DNA of 64,000 bases, taken from assembly GCA_903824575.1 (NCBI GenBank), contig CAIJXJ010000022.1, positions 1 through 64,000 on the forward strand, in the 5' to 3' direction. Source of the DNA: an uncultured Methylobacillus sp. (GTDB lineage Bacteria > Pseudomonadota > Gammaproteobacteria > Burkholderiales > Methylophilaceae). Of this stretch, positions 9,437 to 18,407 are shown piece after piece. How positions within the stretch are numbered: the first letter of the stretch is position 1; each line of letters opens with the position of its first letter. A program made the translations under genes and the position numbers. The notes beneath the pieces are model-generated. The model did no database searches. It was not told where the DNA came from and was given only the letters and a program-made list of their open reading frames with translations.

Positions 9437-10618
9437 TCATTGACTCAAAAAGTTTTTAATCAGGGGTGCGAGCCTGTCGACCAATTGCTTTGCTTCATCC
9501 GACCGCATCACCAGAGGCGGCAGCAAACGCACCACGGTTTCCGCCGTGACATTAATCAGAAGACCAGCAGCCAAGGCCAACTTGACCAGATCAGCACAGG
9601 GACGATCCAGCTCGATACCAAGCATGAGCCCGCTGTTGCGCACTGTCACCACGCCAGCCACACCCTCCAGGGCATCCAACAATGCCTGCCTGATCCAGTC
9701 ACCCAGTTGCTCGGCATGCGCCAGCAGGTTCTCGGCCTCAATCGCCTCCAGAGTTGCGAGAGCCGCCGCACAGGCCAGAGGATTGCCGCCGAAGGTCGAA
9801 CCATGCTTACCTGGCGTAAACACCCCTGCCGCAATACCCCTCGCGAGGCAGGCACCAATCGGCACCCCAGAGCCCAGACCCTTGGCCAGCGACATCACAT
9901 CCGGCTGAATGCCGGTGTGCTGAAAGGCGAACCAGGTACCGGTGCGGGCTACGCCAGTCTGCACTTCATCCAGCATCAAGAGCCAGCCATTTTGATCGCA
10001 GATTTCGCGCAAGCCTTGCAGATAGGCGGCGCCATCCTTTGGAATATTGATGCCACCTTCGCCCTGCACCGGCTCCACCAGCACGGCGACCACAGCAGGG
10101 TTATGTTGGGCGACATGACGGACGGCGTCCAGATCATCGAAAGGCACGCGCACGAAGCCTGGCACCAGCGGCTCGAAGCCGGCTTGCACTTTCCTGTTAC
10201 CGGTGGCAGACAGCGTTGCCATGGTTCGGCCGTGAAACGACTTGTCCATGACAATAATGGCCGGACTCTCGATACCCTTGCCGTGACCATAAAGCCGCGC
10301 CAACTTGATGGCGGCCTCATTGGCCTCACAACCGGAATTGCACAGAAAAACCCGATCCATGCCGGCAATCTCGCACAGACGATCGGCCAGTCGTTCCTGT
10401 TCGGCGATTCTGTAAATATTGGAGACATGAATCAAACGCCCGACCTGTTCGCTGATCGCTCGCACCAGTCCAGGATGCGCATGGCCCAGGCCGTTGACCG
10501 CGACGCCAGCCAGCGCATCCAGATACTTGTTACCCTGATCATCCCAAAGCCAGACGCCCTCGCCCTTGACGAAGGTGACGGGCAGTCTGCCGTAGGTATT
10601 CATTAAATGTTGTGTCAT
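9437..10618 (-). CDS. argD: Acetylornithine aminotransferase
   Basis: ArgD is a PLP-dependent class III aminotransferase that turns N-acetylglutamate semialdehyde into N-acetylornithine; many also serve lysine synthesis. Motifs are NSGCEANEAAIKLAR, LDEVQTGVARTG and the PLP-lysine segment SLAKGLGSG. The frame is open to 10663, but the upstream 15 residues are hydrophobic and unlike the family; MTQHLMNTYGRLPVTF from 10618 fits, with MNTYGRLP (10603) as the other choice. It heads argD-argF. Confidence 0.95.
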   Translation of the reverse strand: MTQHLMNTYGRLPVTFVKGEGVWLWDDQGNKYLDALAGVAVNGLGHAHPGLVRAISEQVGRLIHVSNIYRIAEQERLADRLCEIAGMDRVFLCNSGCEANEAAIKLARLYGHGKGIESPAIIVMDKSFHGRTMATLSATGNRKVQAGFEPLVPGFVRVPFDDLDAVRHVAQHNPAVVAVLVEPVQGEGGINIPKDGAAYLQGLREICDQNGWLLMLDEVQTGVARTGTWFAFQHTGIQPDVMSLAKGLGSGVPIGACLARGIAAGVFTPGKHGSTFGGNPLACAAALATLEAIEAENLLAHAEQLGDWIRQALLDALEGVAGVVTVRNSGLMLGIELDRPCADLVKLALAAGLLINVTAETVVRLLPPLVMRSDEAKQLVDRLAPLIKNFLSQ

Positions 10619-10633
10619 GATTATTTTCACCAC

Positions 10634-10662
10634 AAAAACAATAACGGCGGCCAACGCCGCCA
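10634..10662 (-). terminator. Rho-independent terminator after the PuuD-like gene
   Basis: GGCGGC (10647-10652) and GCCGCC (10657-10662) form a hairpin with a 4-base loop. On the minus strand it is followed by a T-rich stretch. It separates the PuuD-like gene from argD, which reads in the same direction. Confidence 0.6.
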
Positions 10663-10685
10663 CTTGCCAAAAATTTTGTTACAAA

Positions 10686-11177
10686 TTAGAAGCCGAAAAC
10701 AGCCCGGTGCGACAAGCCGCCCGCCATGAAAAACAACATGGGAATCGCCAGCATCATGTTGGTACGGGACGCCAGCATCGCCACTCGGCGCGCCCGGGCC
10801 TTCTCATCGTCAGTTGCAGGCTTCAACCCCAAAATCTTCTTCTGGTTAGGCCAAATCAGCCCCCATACATTAAGCAGCATGATGGTGCCAAGCCAAGCTC
10901 CTATACCGATCGGCGCCATTTCAGGCCGTAATAGAAAGGCCGCTGGCAAGTGCGGTCCCAGCAATGCGGCTCCCGCCAGCCATGTCACCAGCGCCGACCA
11001 GCGGAACCACAGCAAAGCGCGCGGCGCAATGTGGCGTGTAATGCCGATCGCCGTGCCGTCTAGCGTAGCGTCTTTCAACGCCGGTATCTGGACCAGATTA
11101 AAATAGAACAACAAACCGACCCAGGTAATGCCGGACAGAAAGTGGATCCAGCGAGCGAGTGCAGGAACAAAATCCAT
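10686..11177 (-). CDS. PuuD-like (urate oxidase N-domain type) membrane protein
   Basis: The 163-residue protein has about four hydrophobic helices and the family pattern ARWIHFLSGITWVGLLFYFN at the start, with WGLIWPNQKK in the middle. This is the membrane domain found at the N-terminus of PuuD-type urate hydroxylases, here without the cytochrome c domain. Stand-alone copies are widespread and of unknown role, so a function in purine breakdown should not be assumed. A tiny membrane-protein frame ends 3 bases before its ATG. Confidence 0.75.
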   Translation of the reverse strand: MDFVPALARWIHFLSGITWVGLLFYFNLVQIPALKDATLDGTAIGITRHIAPRALLWFRWSALVTWLAGAALLGPHLPAAFLLRPEMAPIGIGAWLGTIMLLNVWGLIWPNQKKILGLKPATDDEKARARRVAMLASRTNMMLAIPMLFFMAGGLSHRAVFGF

Positions 11178-11180
11178 GAC

Positions 11181-11285
11181 TTAAACCCGCACCAAGATGC
11201 AATTGACAAGAAAAAAGTAAAGCAGCAGGGTCAGAACAAGCCCGGAAACAATCGTTCCAGTAATGGAATCCAGCGGATTTTTCAT
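11181..11285 (-). CDS. Putative 34-residue membrane peptide
   Basis: An ATG at 11285 opens 34 codons beginning MKNPLDSITG, followed by one hydrophobic helix ending LVNCILVRV. The stop TAA (11181-11183) is 3 bases before the ATG of the PuuD-like gene, which suggests one message. The ribosome-binding site is weak (TTGAGC). The single clean transmembrane helix and tight spacing are the only support; I do not recognise a family. Confidence 0.45.
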   Translation of the reverse strand: MKNPLDSITGTIVSGLVLTLLLYFFLVNCILVRV

Positions 11286-11569
11286 GTCATGCTCAAGTTT
11301 TCGCCAGCGTCAGAAGCGGGTAAGGGTACCGCAAAACGCCCGCACGGGCAAGGCAGGGCAACGGGAGCGCGCCTGACAGCTACTGACTCTGCAGGATAAA
11401 GACGAGCAGGATAACCCCTTAGTTTTATCCGCTTTATTTGCCTTCATCGGAGGTGTGTTGCTGATTTTTCACTTGCTCCAGCTTGAAAAATTCCCCTGTT
11501 CGGGCAAAATAACGGGTTAATTTTTTAGTCAAACCACTCTTCGGGCGAGACCTGAAGCCTCGCAAACCT

Positions 11570-12676
11570 ATGCATCTTGCCCACACAACCAACGGCCAGC
11601 GCCCCTCCAGACCCCAATTGCCGGTTGCATGGTATGTCGATCCCAGCATCTACGCGCTGGAACAGCAGGTTCTGTTTCCTCATGCGCCAATCTATGTCGG
11701 CCATGAACTGATGGTGCCTGAGATGGGTGACTACCGCACTCTGGAATGGATGAATCATGGCAAGACTCTGGTGCACAATAAGCGCGCTATCGAACTTGTC
11801 AGTAACATCTGCCGCCACCGCCAAGCGCTGATACTGAAAGGACACGGTCAGACGCAGAATATCGTCTGCCCCCTGCATCGCTGGACCTATGATTTGCAAG
11901 GTGACCTGATGGGCGCACCACATTTTTCCAGACAACCCTGCCTGAATCTGGCCACCAAACCCTTACAGAACTGGAACGGCCTGCTGTTCGACAGTTCTCG
12001 CGATGTGGCCCGGGACCTAGGTGATCTGGGATTTTTCAAGGATTTCGATTTCACCGGCTTCATGCTCGACCGCGTGATGATCGATGAATATGCTTTCAAC
12101 TGGAAGACCTTCATCGAAGTCTACCTGGAAGATTACCACGTTGCACCGTTCCATCCCGGCCTCGGCAACTTCGTCGATTGCGACGACCTGACCTGGGAAT
12201 TCGGCACGTGGTATAGCGTACAATCGGTCGGCATCAAAGACGCCCTGCACCATGCAGGTTCCCCCGCCTACCACCGCTGGCAACAGCAGGTCCTCAAGTA
12301 TGGCAACAGCCAATTGCCGAAATACGGCGCCATCTGGATGGTCTATTATCCATTTCTCATGATTGAATGGTATCCACACGTACTGGTGGTGTCCCACCTC
12401 ATTCCGCGCGGCCCTAACGCCTGCAGCAACGTAGTCGAGTTCTACTACCCTGAAGACATTGCCTTGTTCGAACGAGAATTCATCGCAGCAGAACAGGCGG
12501 CTTACATGGAAACAGCCATCGAAGACGAGGACATCTGCCAGCGCATGCACGACGGCAGGGCAGCCCTGTTCGCGATGGGCCAGGACGAATTCGGCCCATA
12601 CCAGCATCCGATGGAAACCGGCATGGAGCATTTTCACCTGTGGCTGCGCGCCCAACTGGAGCCACACCTGAAATAA
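11570..12676 (+). CDS. Rieske [2Fe-2S] aromatic ring-hydroxylating oxygenase, alpha subunit type
   Basis: The N-terminal Rieske domain (about residues 45-130) has the ligand pairs CRH and CPLH, 17 residues apart. The C-terminal catalytic domain holds the mononuclear-iron motif EVYLEDYHVAPFHPG, which supplies the bridging acid and two histidines. Family members hydroxylate or demethylate aromatic or quaternary-amine substrates, fed by a reductase. No reductase, ferredoxin or beta subunit is nearby, so the substrate is unknown. An EamA-type transporter follows on the same strand. Confidence 0.85.
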   Translation: MHLAHTTNGQRPSRPQLPVAWYVDPSIYALEQQVLFPHAPIYVGHELMVPEMGDYRTLEWMNHGKTLVHNKRAIELVSNICRHRQALILKGHGQTQNIVCPLHRWTYDLQGDLMGAPHFSRQPCLNLATKPLQNWNGLLFDSSRDVARDLGDLGFFKDFDFTGFMLDRVMIDEYAFNWKTFIEVYLEDYHVAPFHPGLGNFVDCDDLTWEFGTWYSVQSVGIKDALHHAGSPAYHRWQQQVLKYGNSQLPKYGAIWMVYYPFLMIEWYPHVLVVSHLIPRGPNACSNVVEFYYPEDIALFEREFIAAEQAAYMETAIEDEDICQRMHDGRAALFAMGQDEFGPYQHPMETGMEHFHLWLRAQLEPHLK

Positions 12677-12748
12677 CGTTGGTTAAACCACAAACTAAAT
12701 TGCGACCCGTGGTTTAATTGCAGTTTATTACTTAATCAATACATTCCC

Positions 12749-13630
12749 ATGAAACCAACCACTCGCGGCAATCTCTGGATGCTGGTCGCCGGCCTGTTCT
12801 TCGCCTGCATGGGGGCGCTGGTCAAGATTGGCTCACAAAAATTTTGCAGCAACGAACTGGTGTTCTATCGCTCTCTGTTCGGCCTCTGTACCATCTTCAT
12901 CATGACCCGTCATCGCCACAAATCCCTGGCGACCCCTTATTTGAAACTGCATCTGTCGCGCAGCCTGCTGGGATTCGCCTCGCTCGCGCTTTATTTTTAC
13001 GCCATCACGTGCCTGCCGCTGGCATTGGCAGTCACACTCAACTATACAGCACCTCTGTTTCTGGCAGCGCTTACTTTGCATTACATGCCCAGACAGTCCA
13101 AACCCATTTTGCTATTCGCCATCGGTCTCGGCTTCGTTGGGGTCGCCCTGCTACTGCAACCCGGCGTCCAGGGCGGAAAATGGCTTCCCACCCTGCTAGG
13201 TCTAGGCTCCGGCCTGCTGGCAGGCATTGCCTACCGGCAAATCACACAACTGGGACAACTGGGTGAACCGGAATGGCGCACCGTATTTTACTTCACTCTG
13301 GTGTGCAGCGTTGGTAGCTGCCTGTGGATGCTGATGCACCCGTTTCATAGCGTGACGTTGCCGGATCTTGAATTGCTATTCGCCATGGGCGCCTGTGCCA
13401 CGCTGGCGCAACTCGCCATGACGCGTTCTTATCGCAACGGTGAACCACTGGTCGCAGCCAGTCTTGCCTATAGCACCGTCATTCTGTCCAGTGCTTTTGG
13501 ATTCATGCTGTGGCATGAAACGCTGTCGATGTCAGGATGGGCGGGAGTGGCGATCATCGTCATCAGTGGCATCGTTAGCCTGGCTTACAGCGCGGGTTTT
13601 GACAAATCCGTTCAAGCGCCTACACTGTAG
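12749..13630 (+). CDS. EamA/DMT-family inner-membrane transporter
   Basis: The 293-residue protein has about ten hydrophobic helices in two repeats, the EamA layout. It starts GNLWMLVAGLFFACMGALVK, typical of the family, and the second repeat ends near GWAGVAIIVISGIVS. Such carriers export amino acids, metabolites or S-adenosylmethionine; the substrate cannot be told from sequence. It lies 72 bases after the Rieske oxygenase gene and 28 bases before the SpoIIAA-like gene. Confidence 0.85.
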   Translation: MKPTTRGNLWMLVAGLFFACMGALVKIGSQKFCSNELVFYRSLFGLCTIFIMTRHRHKSLATPYLKLHLSRSLLGFASLALYFYAITCLPLALAVTLNYTAPLFLAALTLHYMPRQSKPILLFAIGLGFVGVALLLQPGVQGGKWLPTLLGLGSGLLAGIAYRQITQLGQLGEPEWRTVFYFTLVCSVGSCLWMLMHPFHSVTLPDLELLFAMGACATLAQLAMTRSYRNGEPLVAASLAYSTVILSSAFGFMLWHETLSMSGWAGVAIIVISGIVSLAYSAGFDKSVQAPTL

Positions 13631-13658
13631 GCGTCCTAGAACCCCTCAAGGAAATTGC

Positions 13659-14009
13659 ATGATTACCATCAATAACGCAGCCCCTGAACTGGTTATTACC
13701 GCAGTACTGGGCGAATTCACATTGCAGGATTTCAAGGAACTGGAAAACGTAGTTAATCACGCACTCCAGTTTCACGGTCGCGTCAACCTGCTGGTTGACC
13801 TGCGTGACATGGCCAGTTTCACCCTCGACGTCGCCTGGAATGAAATCCGCTTCACCCGCCAACATGCAAAGGACTTCGAGCGCGTGGCCCTGGTAGCCGG
13901 CAGCGAATGGCAGGAATGGAGCGCATGGATCACACGCGTGTTCACCGAGGCAGACCTGCAGGTGTTTGACGACTTTGATCCAGCCTTGGCCTGGGTGCGA
14001 GGGGAATAA
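13659..14009 (+). CDS. SpoIIAA-like (STAS-related) protein
   Basis: The 116-residue product resembles the SpoIIAA-like family (PF11964), small cytosolic proteins with a STAS-type fold and unclear roles. The segment VNLLVDLRDMASFTLDVAW is typical. The frame is open far upstream but the ATG at 13659 has an AAGGAAA site, and the upstream part overlaps the transporter gene in another frame. The next gene starts 1 base after its stop, so the two are probably translationally coupled. Confidence 0.8.
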   Translation: MITINNAAPELVITAVLGEFTLQDFKELENVVNHALQFHGRVNLLVDLRDMASFTLDVAWNEIRFTRQHAKDFERVALVAGSEWQEWSAWITRVFTEADLQVFDDFDPALAWVRGE

Positions 14010-14010
14010 C

Positions 14011-14634
14011 ATGTTTCACCCAAATCAATTGGCATTACAGGAAAAATTCGACAGCCGCAGACTGGCAGATCGGTTGCAGGAAACGATCATCGCCGCGACC
14101 ATCAGCCCGGAAGATCAAGCATACATTCTGGCGCGCAACATGTTTTTTCTGGCGACCGTTGATGATCAGGGCCAAGCCAACTGCTCCTACAAGGGCGGTC
14201 CCACAGGCTTCGTCCGCATCGTTGATGAGACCACGCTGGCATTCCCGATCTATGACGGCAATGGCATGTACATGTCCGCCGGCAACGTGCTGGCCAACCC
14301 GAACATCGGCATGCTGTTCGTCGATTTTGAACGCCAATCCAGGCTGCGCGTCAACGGAATAGCCAGCATAGACCACGACGATCCGCTGCTGGCCGAACAT
14401 CCGGAAGCGCAACTGATCATTCGCGTGCATGTGCGCGAGGTATTCCCCAACTGCCCGCGCTACATCCACAAGCTGCAACTGATCGAGGAATCCGTGTTTA
14501 CCCCCAGGGCCGAATGTGCAGCCCCAGCCCCGCCTTGGAAAAGCCTGGCTCTGGTTGCCGACGTACTGCCAGCGCGTGATGCCCATCTGGCAGGAAGCGA
14601 CGAAGACCCGGCGGCGGCCATCAACAGAAAATGA
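14011..14634 (+). CDS. Pyridoxamine 5'-phosphate oxidase-like flavoprotein
   Basis: The 207-residue protein has the split-barrel fold of the PNPOx-like group: residues about 30-150 include ARNMFFLATVDDQGQANCS and GNGMYMSAGNVLANPNIGML. Group members bind FMN or F420, and many act on small quinones or nitro compounds; no substrate can be named. The ATG at 14011 has GAGGGG before it and fits the tight spacing after the SpoIIAA-like gene. The frame could open earlier at 13966 but would overlap that gene. Confidence 0.82.
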   Translation: MFHPNQLALQEKFDSRRLADRLQETIIAATISPEDQAYILARNMFFLATVDDQGQANCSYKGGPTGFVRIVDETTLAFPIYDGNGMYMSAGNVLANPNIGMLFVDFERQSRLRVNGIASIDHDDPLLAEHPEAQLIIRVHVREVFPNCPRYIHKLQLIEESVFTPRAECAAPAPPWKSLALVADVLPARDAHLAGSDEDPAAAINRK

Positions 14635-14638
14635 ATCC

Positions 14639-15244
14639 ATGGCGCGACCCAGTCAGTCACTCCCGCCAATCCTCGTAGCCCTCCTGCAGACAGCGCTGTT
14701 ATCAGGCTGCCTGGGTGGCTCGGTGGCCCAACAGATCGCCTCCTCCGTCGCCACCCAAGCCGTCGACCACGCTGTAGGCAGCGTGGTCGACGCTCAGTTA
14801 CGCCAAGAGCGGGAGTTGCGCCCTATCAACATGAAGAATACGGAACCCGACCCATTTGTGGCCAAATTCCTGTTCATGCAATTTCCCGACCCTGAGGCAG
14901 TCCAAGTCGTTATAGAACCGTTGCCGCCACAGGCAAGACTGATTGATACGCAACCGAACATTGACAGCAATCGACTGGTATCAGTTGAAATATGGAATCT
15001 GGTCATTGGACAGGAAAAACAGGCAATACTGGAACGTGGCCTGCAAAATGGATCTACTGTCCTGCCGCCACAGTCGGCTTGGGACGACTGGCAACTCGCT
15101 ACCGGTAGCCTGCAACATCAAACCAGTCCCCTACTTTATTTTCTGCTACCGCCAGACTTTGGTCGGGTCAGCAGCGGCGACCTTGCCATCATTGAAATCG
15201 CCAAACTAGGTGGCGTGCACATGGCCCGTTACCGGACAAACTAA
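14639..15244 (+). CDS. Putative lipoprotein of unknown function
   Basis: The product has about 201 residues and a lipoprotein signal, ending with the lipobox LLSGC near residue 23, so it is probably anchored in the outer membrane or inner membrane on the periplasmic side. No known domain was recognised. The start at 14639 is preferred because it places the signal sequence at the N-terminus; the frame is open from 14516. It is 4 bases after the PNPOx-like gene and may be the last gene of that small operon. Confidence 0.65.
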   Translation: MARPSQSLPPILVALLQTALLSGCLGGSVAQQIASSVATQAVDHAVGSVVDAQLRQERELRPINMKNTEPDPFVAKFLFMQFPDPEAVQVVIEPLPPQARLIDTQPNIDSNRLVSVEIWNLVIGQEKQAILERGLQNGSTVLPPQSAWDDWQLATGSLQHQTSPLLYFLLPPDFGRVSSGDLAIIEIAKLGGVHMARYRTN

Positions 15245-15245
15245 A

Positions 15246-15710
15246 TCAGGCCGCGACGTTAATAATGGTGCCCACAGGTTGCCCCGGCTGGGACTTTGGG
15301 ACTTGCTGCTGCTGCAACGCCAACTGCGTTTGCATTGCCTGTTGCATTTGCTGGAGTTGCAACGCTTGCCGCTGCTGTGCAACTTGCTGGGATTTTTGGA
15401 GACTCTGTTGGACTTGCAGCGCTTGCAAAACCAGGTTTGATTGCTGAGTCGACGAACTTGTTGTGGCAGAGTTGGCGGAGGTGGCAGAGTTCACCGAACT
15501 GGACAAACTGGCTGAATTAGCCTGAGCCTGCAATGCCTGCACCGCCTGCTGGTCTTGCTGTACCAGTTGAGCTTGCTTCATCTGCTCAGCCTGAGATTGG
15601 CGTTCTGCTTGAGCCTGCTGCACCAGTTGCGCCTGCAAGGTCTGTTGCGCCTGCTGGAGCTGCTGGGACAAGTTAACGTTGCTGGTGGAACTGTTTAAGC
15701 TAATTGACAT
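15246..15710 (-). CDS. Glutamine-rich low-complexity protein
   Basis: The 154-residue product is dominated by Gln, Ala, Ser and Leu. It starts MSISLNSSTSNVNLSQQLQQ and carries long predicted helices with heptad-like Leu/Gln spacing. A middle Ser/Ala/Asn stretch is flanked by Gln-rich segments. An ideal AAGGAGATAT site precedes the ATG at 15710, so translation is likely. It converges on the lipoprotein gene with 1 base between them. I recognise no family and no signal peptide. Confidence 0.65.
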   Translation of the reverse strand: MSISLNSSTSNVNLSQQLQQAQQTLQAQLVQQAQAERQSQAEQMKQAQLVQQDQQAVQALQAQANSASLSSSVNSATSANSATTSSSTQQSNLVLQALQVQQSLQKSQQVAQQRQALQLQQMQQAMQTQLALQQQQVPKSQPGQPVGTIINVAA

Positions 15711-15870
15711 GATATCTCCTTGATGAAGATCCAAGTCGTCAGAAATTAAGCCACCAAAGGCTATTCAAGACGCAGGCTACTAAACGTCTTCATCATACTC
15801 CAGAAAATGCTGATCCGGCCTCAAATGGCACAGGAAATTTGTAACATCAGATAAGCTAAAAATACGTGTC

Positions 15871-15900
15871 TGACTGCCTTTTGAAATTACAGACTATAAT
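15871..15900 (+). promoter_or_regulatory. Candidate sigma-70 promoter for the DUF3147 gene
   Basis: A perfect TATAAT lies at 15895-15900, with a partial -35 box TGACTG at 15871-15876 (18-base spacer). The ATG at 15901 touches the -10 box and could not be on a transcript from this promoter, which supports the later start at 15931. Confidence 0.45.
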
Positions 15901-15930
15901 ATGCGATTGCACTGCATCAGATTTTCATCC

Positions 15931-16281
15931 ATGCTCTATTTCGCACTCAAAGTGCTGATTTCCGCCCTGTTAATTGCCACCATTTCGGAACTGGCTCGGC
16001 GTCATTCCAGTCTGGCGGCCTTGCTCGCCGCCTTGCCGTTGACGTCCTTGCTGGCCTTCATCTGGCTGCATATTGAGGCGACTCCAGCAAATCAGATTGC
16101 CGACCTTTCGACCCAGATCTTCTGGCTGGTGCTGCCGTCTCTGGTCCTGTTCCTGATCTTTCCATTACTACTTCGAATTGGTGTCAATTTCTGGCTCAGT
16201 CTGTCACTTTCCGCTGCCGCAACAATCGTCTGCTATTTTGCACTGTTACCCTTGCTCAGGCGTTTCGGCGTCAATCTTTGA
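15931..16281 (+). CDS. DUF3147-like inner-membrane protein
   Basis: The 116-residue protein has four hydrophobic helices and resembles the DUF3147 family of small membrane proteins of unknown role. Charged residues are few (ELARRHSS in the first loop). The ATG at 15931 is chosen over 15901, because the latter abuts a TATAAT box. It is 13 bases before rlmJ, with which it may be co-transcribed. Confidence 0.65.
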   Translation: MLYFALKVLISALLIATISELARRHSSLAALLAALPLTSLLAFIWLHIEATPANQIADLSTQIFWLVLPSLVLFLIFPLLLRIGVNFWLSLSLSAAATIVCYFALLPLLRRFGVNL

Positions 16282-16294
16282 CACAAAGTTTCTA

Positions 16295-17140
16295 ATGCTC
16301 AGTTACCGCCACGCCTTCCATGCCGGCAATCATGCCGACGTGATGAAACATCTGGTCCTGTTACAGGTGCTGAAATATTTTGCACAGAAAGGCAAACCCT
16401 GGTGGTATATCGACACCCATGCCGGTGCCGGCATGTACGCATTGGATCAGGGTTATGCCGCGCAAAATGCCGAATTTGAAACTGGCATCAGTCGTCTGTG
16501 GAGTCGCACTGACCTGCCTTCGCCACTGACGGAATACGTCACGCTGGTCAAAAGCTTCAATCACGACGGCAAACTCCGGTTTTATCCAGGCTCACCGATG
16601 ATTGCCAGGACACAACTGGGGACAGATGACCGCATGCGACTGTTCGAACTACACCCAACCGATGCTAAATTCCTGCGCCGCAGCTTCAAGGATGCCGGCC
16701 GCAACGTCATCATCGAGGCCGAAAATGGCTTTGCCGGCATCAAGGCATTGTTGCCGCCGCCGCCGCGCCGCGCCGTGGTGCTAATCGATCCGCCGTATGA
16801 GGAAAAACAGGATTATGTTCGGGTCGTGGACATGCTAAAAGACAGTCTGCAGCGCTTTAACACCGGCACCTACATCATCTGGTATCCGCTTCTGCAACGG
16901 CGCGAACCTTTGATGATGGTGGAGAAACTAAAAAAACTGGCCCTGCCCAGCTGGCTGCATGTCACCCTGACCGTGCAGGCGCAGTCAACAGAAGGCTTTG
17001 GCATGCACGGCAGCGGCCTCTATATCATCAACCCGCCGTGGAACTTGCAACAGACACTAAGCGGAGTCATGCCCTCTCTGGTCAAACACCTCGGTCTGGA
17101 CAACCAGGCCAGCTACACGCTGGATGCCCTCATTCCATAA
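16295..17140 (+). CDS. rlmJ: 23S rRNA (adenine2030-N6)-methyltransferase
   Basis: RlmJ methylates A2030 of 23S rRNA using S-adenosylmethionine. The 281-residue product has the family start LSYRHAFHAGNHADVMKH and the catalytic motif IDPPYEEKQDY (D/N-PP-Y class). Length and start agree with E. coli RlmJ. The frame is open from 16178, but that part overlaps the DUF3147 gene. The 3' end converges on hisC with 11 bases between stops. Confidence 0.93.
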   Translation: MLSYRHAFHAGNHADVMKHLVLLQVLKYFAQKGKPWWYIDTHAGAGMYALDQGYAAQNAEFETGISRLWSRTDLPSPLTEYVTLVKSFNHDGKLRFYPGSPMIARTQLGTDDRMRLFELHPTDAKFLRRSFKDAGRNVIIEAENGFAGIKALLPPPPRRAVVLIDPPYEEKQDYVRVVDMLKDSLQRFNTGTYIIWYPLLQRREPLMMVEKLKKLALPSWLHVTLTVQAQSTEGFGMHGSGLYIINPPWNLQQTLSGVMPSLVKHLGLDNQASYTLDALIP

Positions 17141-17151
17141 CAGACAAGGTC

Positions 17152-18249
17152 CTAGATCACCTGTGCCAGCACCTGCAGGAAGCGTGCATTCTCAGAAGCC
17201 AGACCGATGCTGACGCGCAAATAATCGGGCATCTCGTAATTGGCCACCGGGCGCACAATCACACCATGCTCCAACAGGCGGCGATAGACTGTCCCGGCAT
17301 CAGGGATGCGCACGCTGACAAAATTGGCGAAGGACGGAATGTAATCCAGTCCCAAATTCCTGACCCCTGCCGTGATCTGCGCCATGCCGGCGTCATTTTG
17401 TTCACGACTGCGTCGCACGAAGTCGCCGTCCTGCAGCGCTGCTGCCGAGGCTACCAGTGCCAAAGTGTTAACGTTGAAAGGTTGCCGCACCCGGTTGAGT
17501 AAATCGGCGACCAAAGGGTGAGCCAGTGCAAAACCGACACGTAAACCCGCGAGTCCATAAGCCTTGGAGAAGGTACGAGTCACGATCAGATTCTCGAATT
17601 CCGCCAGCCAGGCAATACTTTCTGACTTTAACTCCTCCGGCAAATATTCATCGTAGGCTTCGTCCAGTACCACCAGCACGTGTTTTGGTACGTCACGCAG
17701 AAAGGCCAACAGCTCTGGTTTAGAAAGCAGGGTGCCAGTCGGATTGTTGGGGTTGGCGATGAACAGCATGCGCGTTTTCGATGTAATGGCAACGAGCATG
17801 GCAGGCAGATCATGACCGAAATCGCGCGCTTTGACCTTGACGCCAATCGCGCCCATCGCCTGCGTCACCAGCGGATACACGGCAAAGGCATGTTGCGCGT
17901 AGATCGCTTCGACACCGGGTTCCAGATAAGCATGAGCCGCCAGTTCAAGAACATCATTGGAACCGTTGCCAAGCACGATCTGTGGAAGCGCCACGCCAAA
18001 ACGGCGGCACAGAGCATCCTTCAGCACGAAACCGTTACCATCCGGGTAGCGCGCAATGTCTGTCAGCGCCTCCTGCATCGCCTGCAATGCCTTAGGGCTC
18101 ACCCCCAGAGGATTCTCATTGGAGGCCAGCTTGACGATGGACTGTTCGGACAGGCCAAATTCGCGTGCCAACTCGGAGATCGGCTTGCCGGGCTGGTAAG
18201 GGGCAATGGCGCGCACATAAGCGGGCGCCAGGTCACAGGAGTGGATCAT
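17152..18249 (-). CDS. hisC: Histidinol-phosphate aminotransferase
   Basis: HisC is a PLP enzyme (class II aminotransferase fold) that transfers an amino group from glutamate to imidazole-acetol phosphate. It has 365 residues. Family motifs are [24 protein letters not shown] and the PLP-lysine region [14 protein letters not shown]. Some members at this locus act on aromatic amino acids, which would fit its place after pheA. The ATG at 18249 is chosen over the open frame to 18270. About 158 bases separate it from pheA. Confidence 0.93.
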   Translation of the reverse strand: MIHSCDLAPAYVRAIAPYQPGKPISELAREFGLSEQSIVKLASNENPLGVSPKALQAMQEALTDIARYPDGNGFVLKDALCRRFGVALPQIVLGNGSNDVLELAAHAYLEPGVEAIYAQHAFAVYPLVTQAMGAIGVKVKARDFGHDLPAMLVAITSKTRMLFIANPNNPTGTLLSKPELLAFLRDVPKHVLVVLDEAYDEYLPEELKSESIAWLAEFENLIVTRTFSKAYGLAGLRVGFALAHPLVADLLNRVRQPFNVNTLALVASAAALQDGDFVRRSREQNDAGMAQITAGVRNLGLDYIPSFANFVSVRIPDAGTVYRRLLEHGVIVRPVANYEMPDYLRVSIGLASENARFLQVLAQVI

Positions 18250-18407
18250 AGATAGAAACCTTAAAAGCAATTAGCCACAGAGTTCAAGGAGTAAAGTAAT
18301 AGTGGTGGGGTCTTGATGTTCATCTCAATGGGAATGCTCAGAGCACCAAAAATACGCAACATTCCGTGTTCTATGTAACATCTTCCGGCTTGAACTTTAT
18401 TTCAGAA

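Noticed and set aside
9440-10606. Open frame of 388 codons opposite argD
   Set aside because: Antisense shadow of a clear argD; composition is unlike a real protein.
11434-11649. Minus-strand frame overlapping the start of the Rieske oxygenase
   Set aside because: The upstream part is antisense to the oxygenase. A short tail (TKKLTRYFARTGEFF) could start from a TTG but support is too thin.
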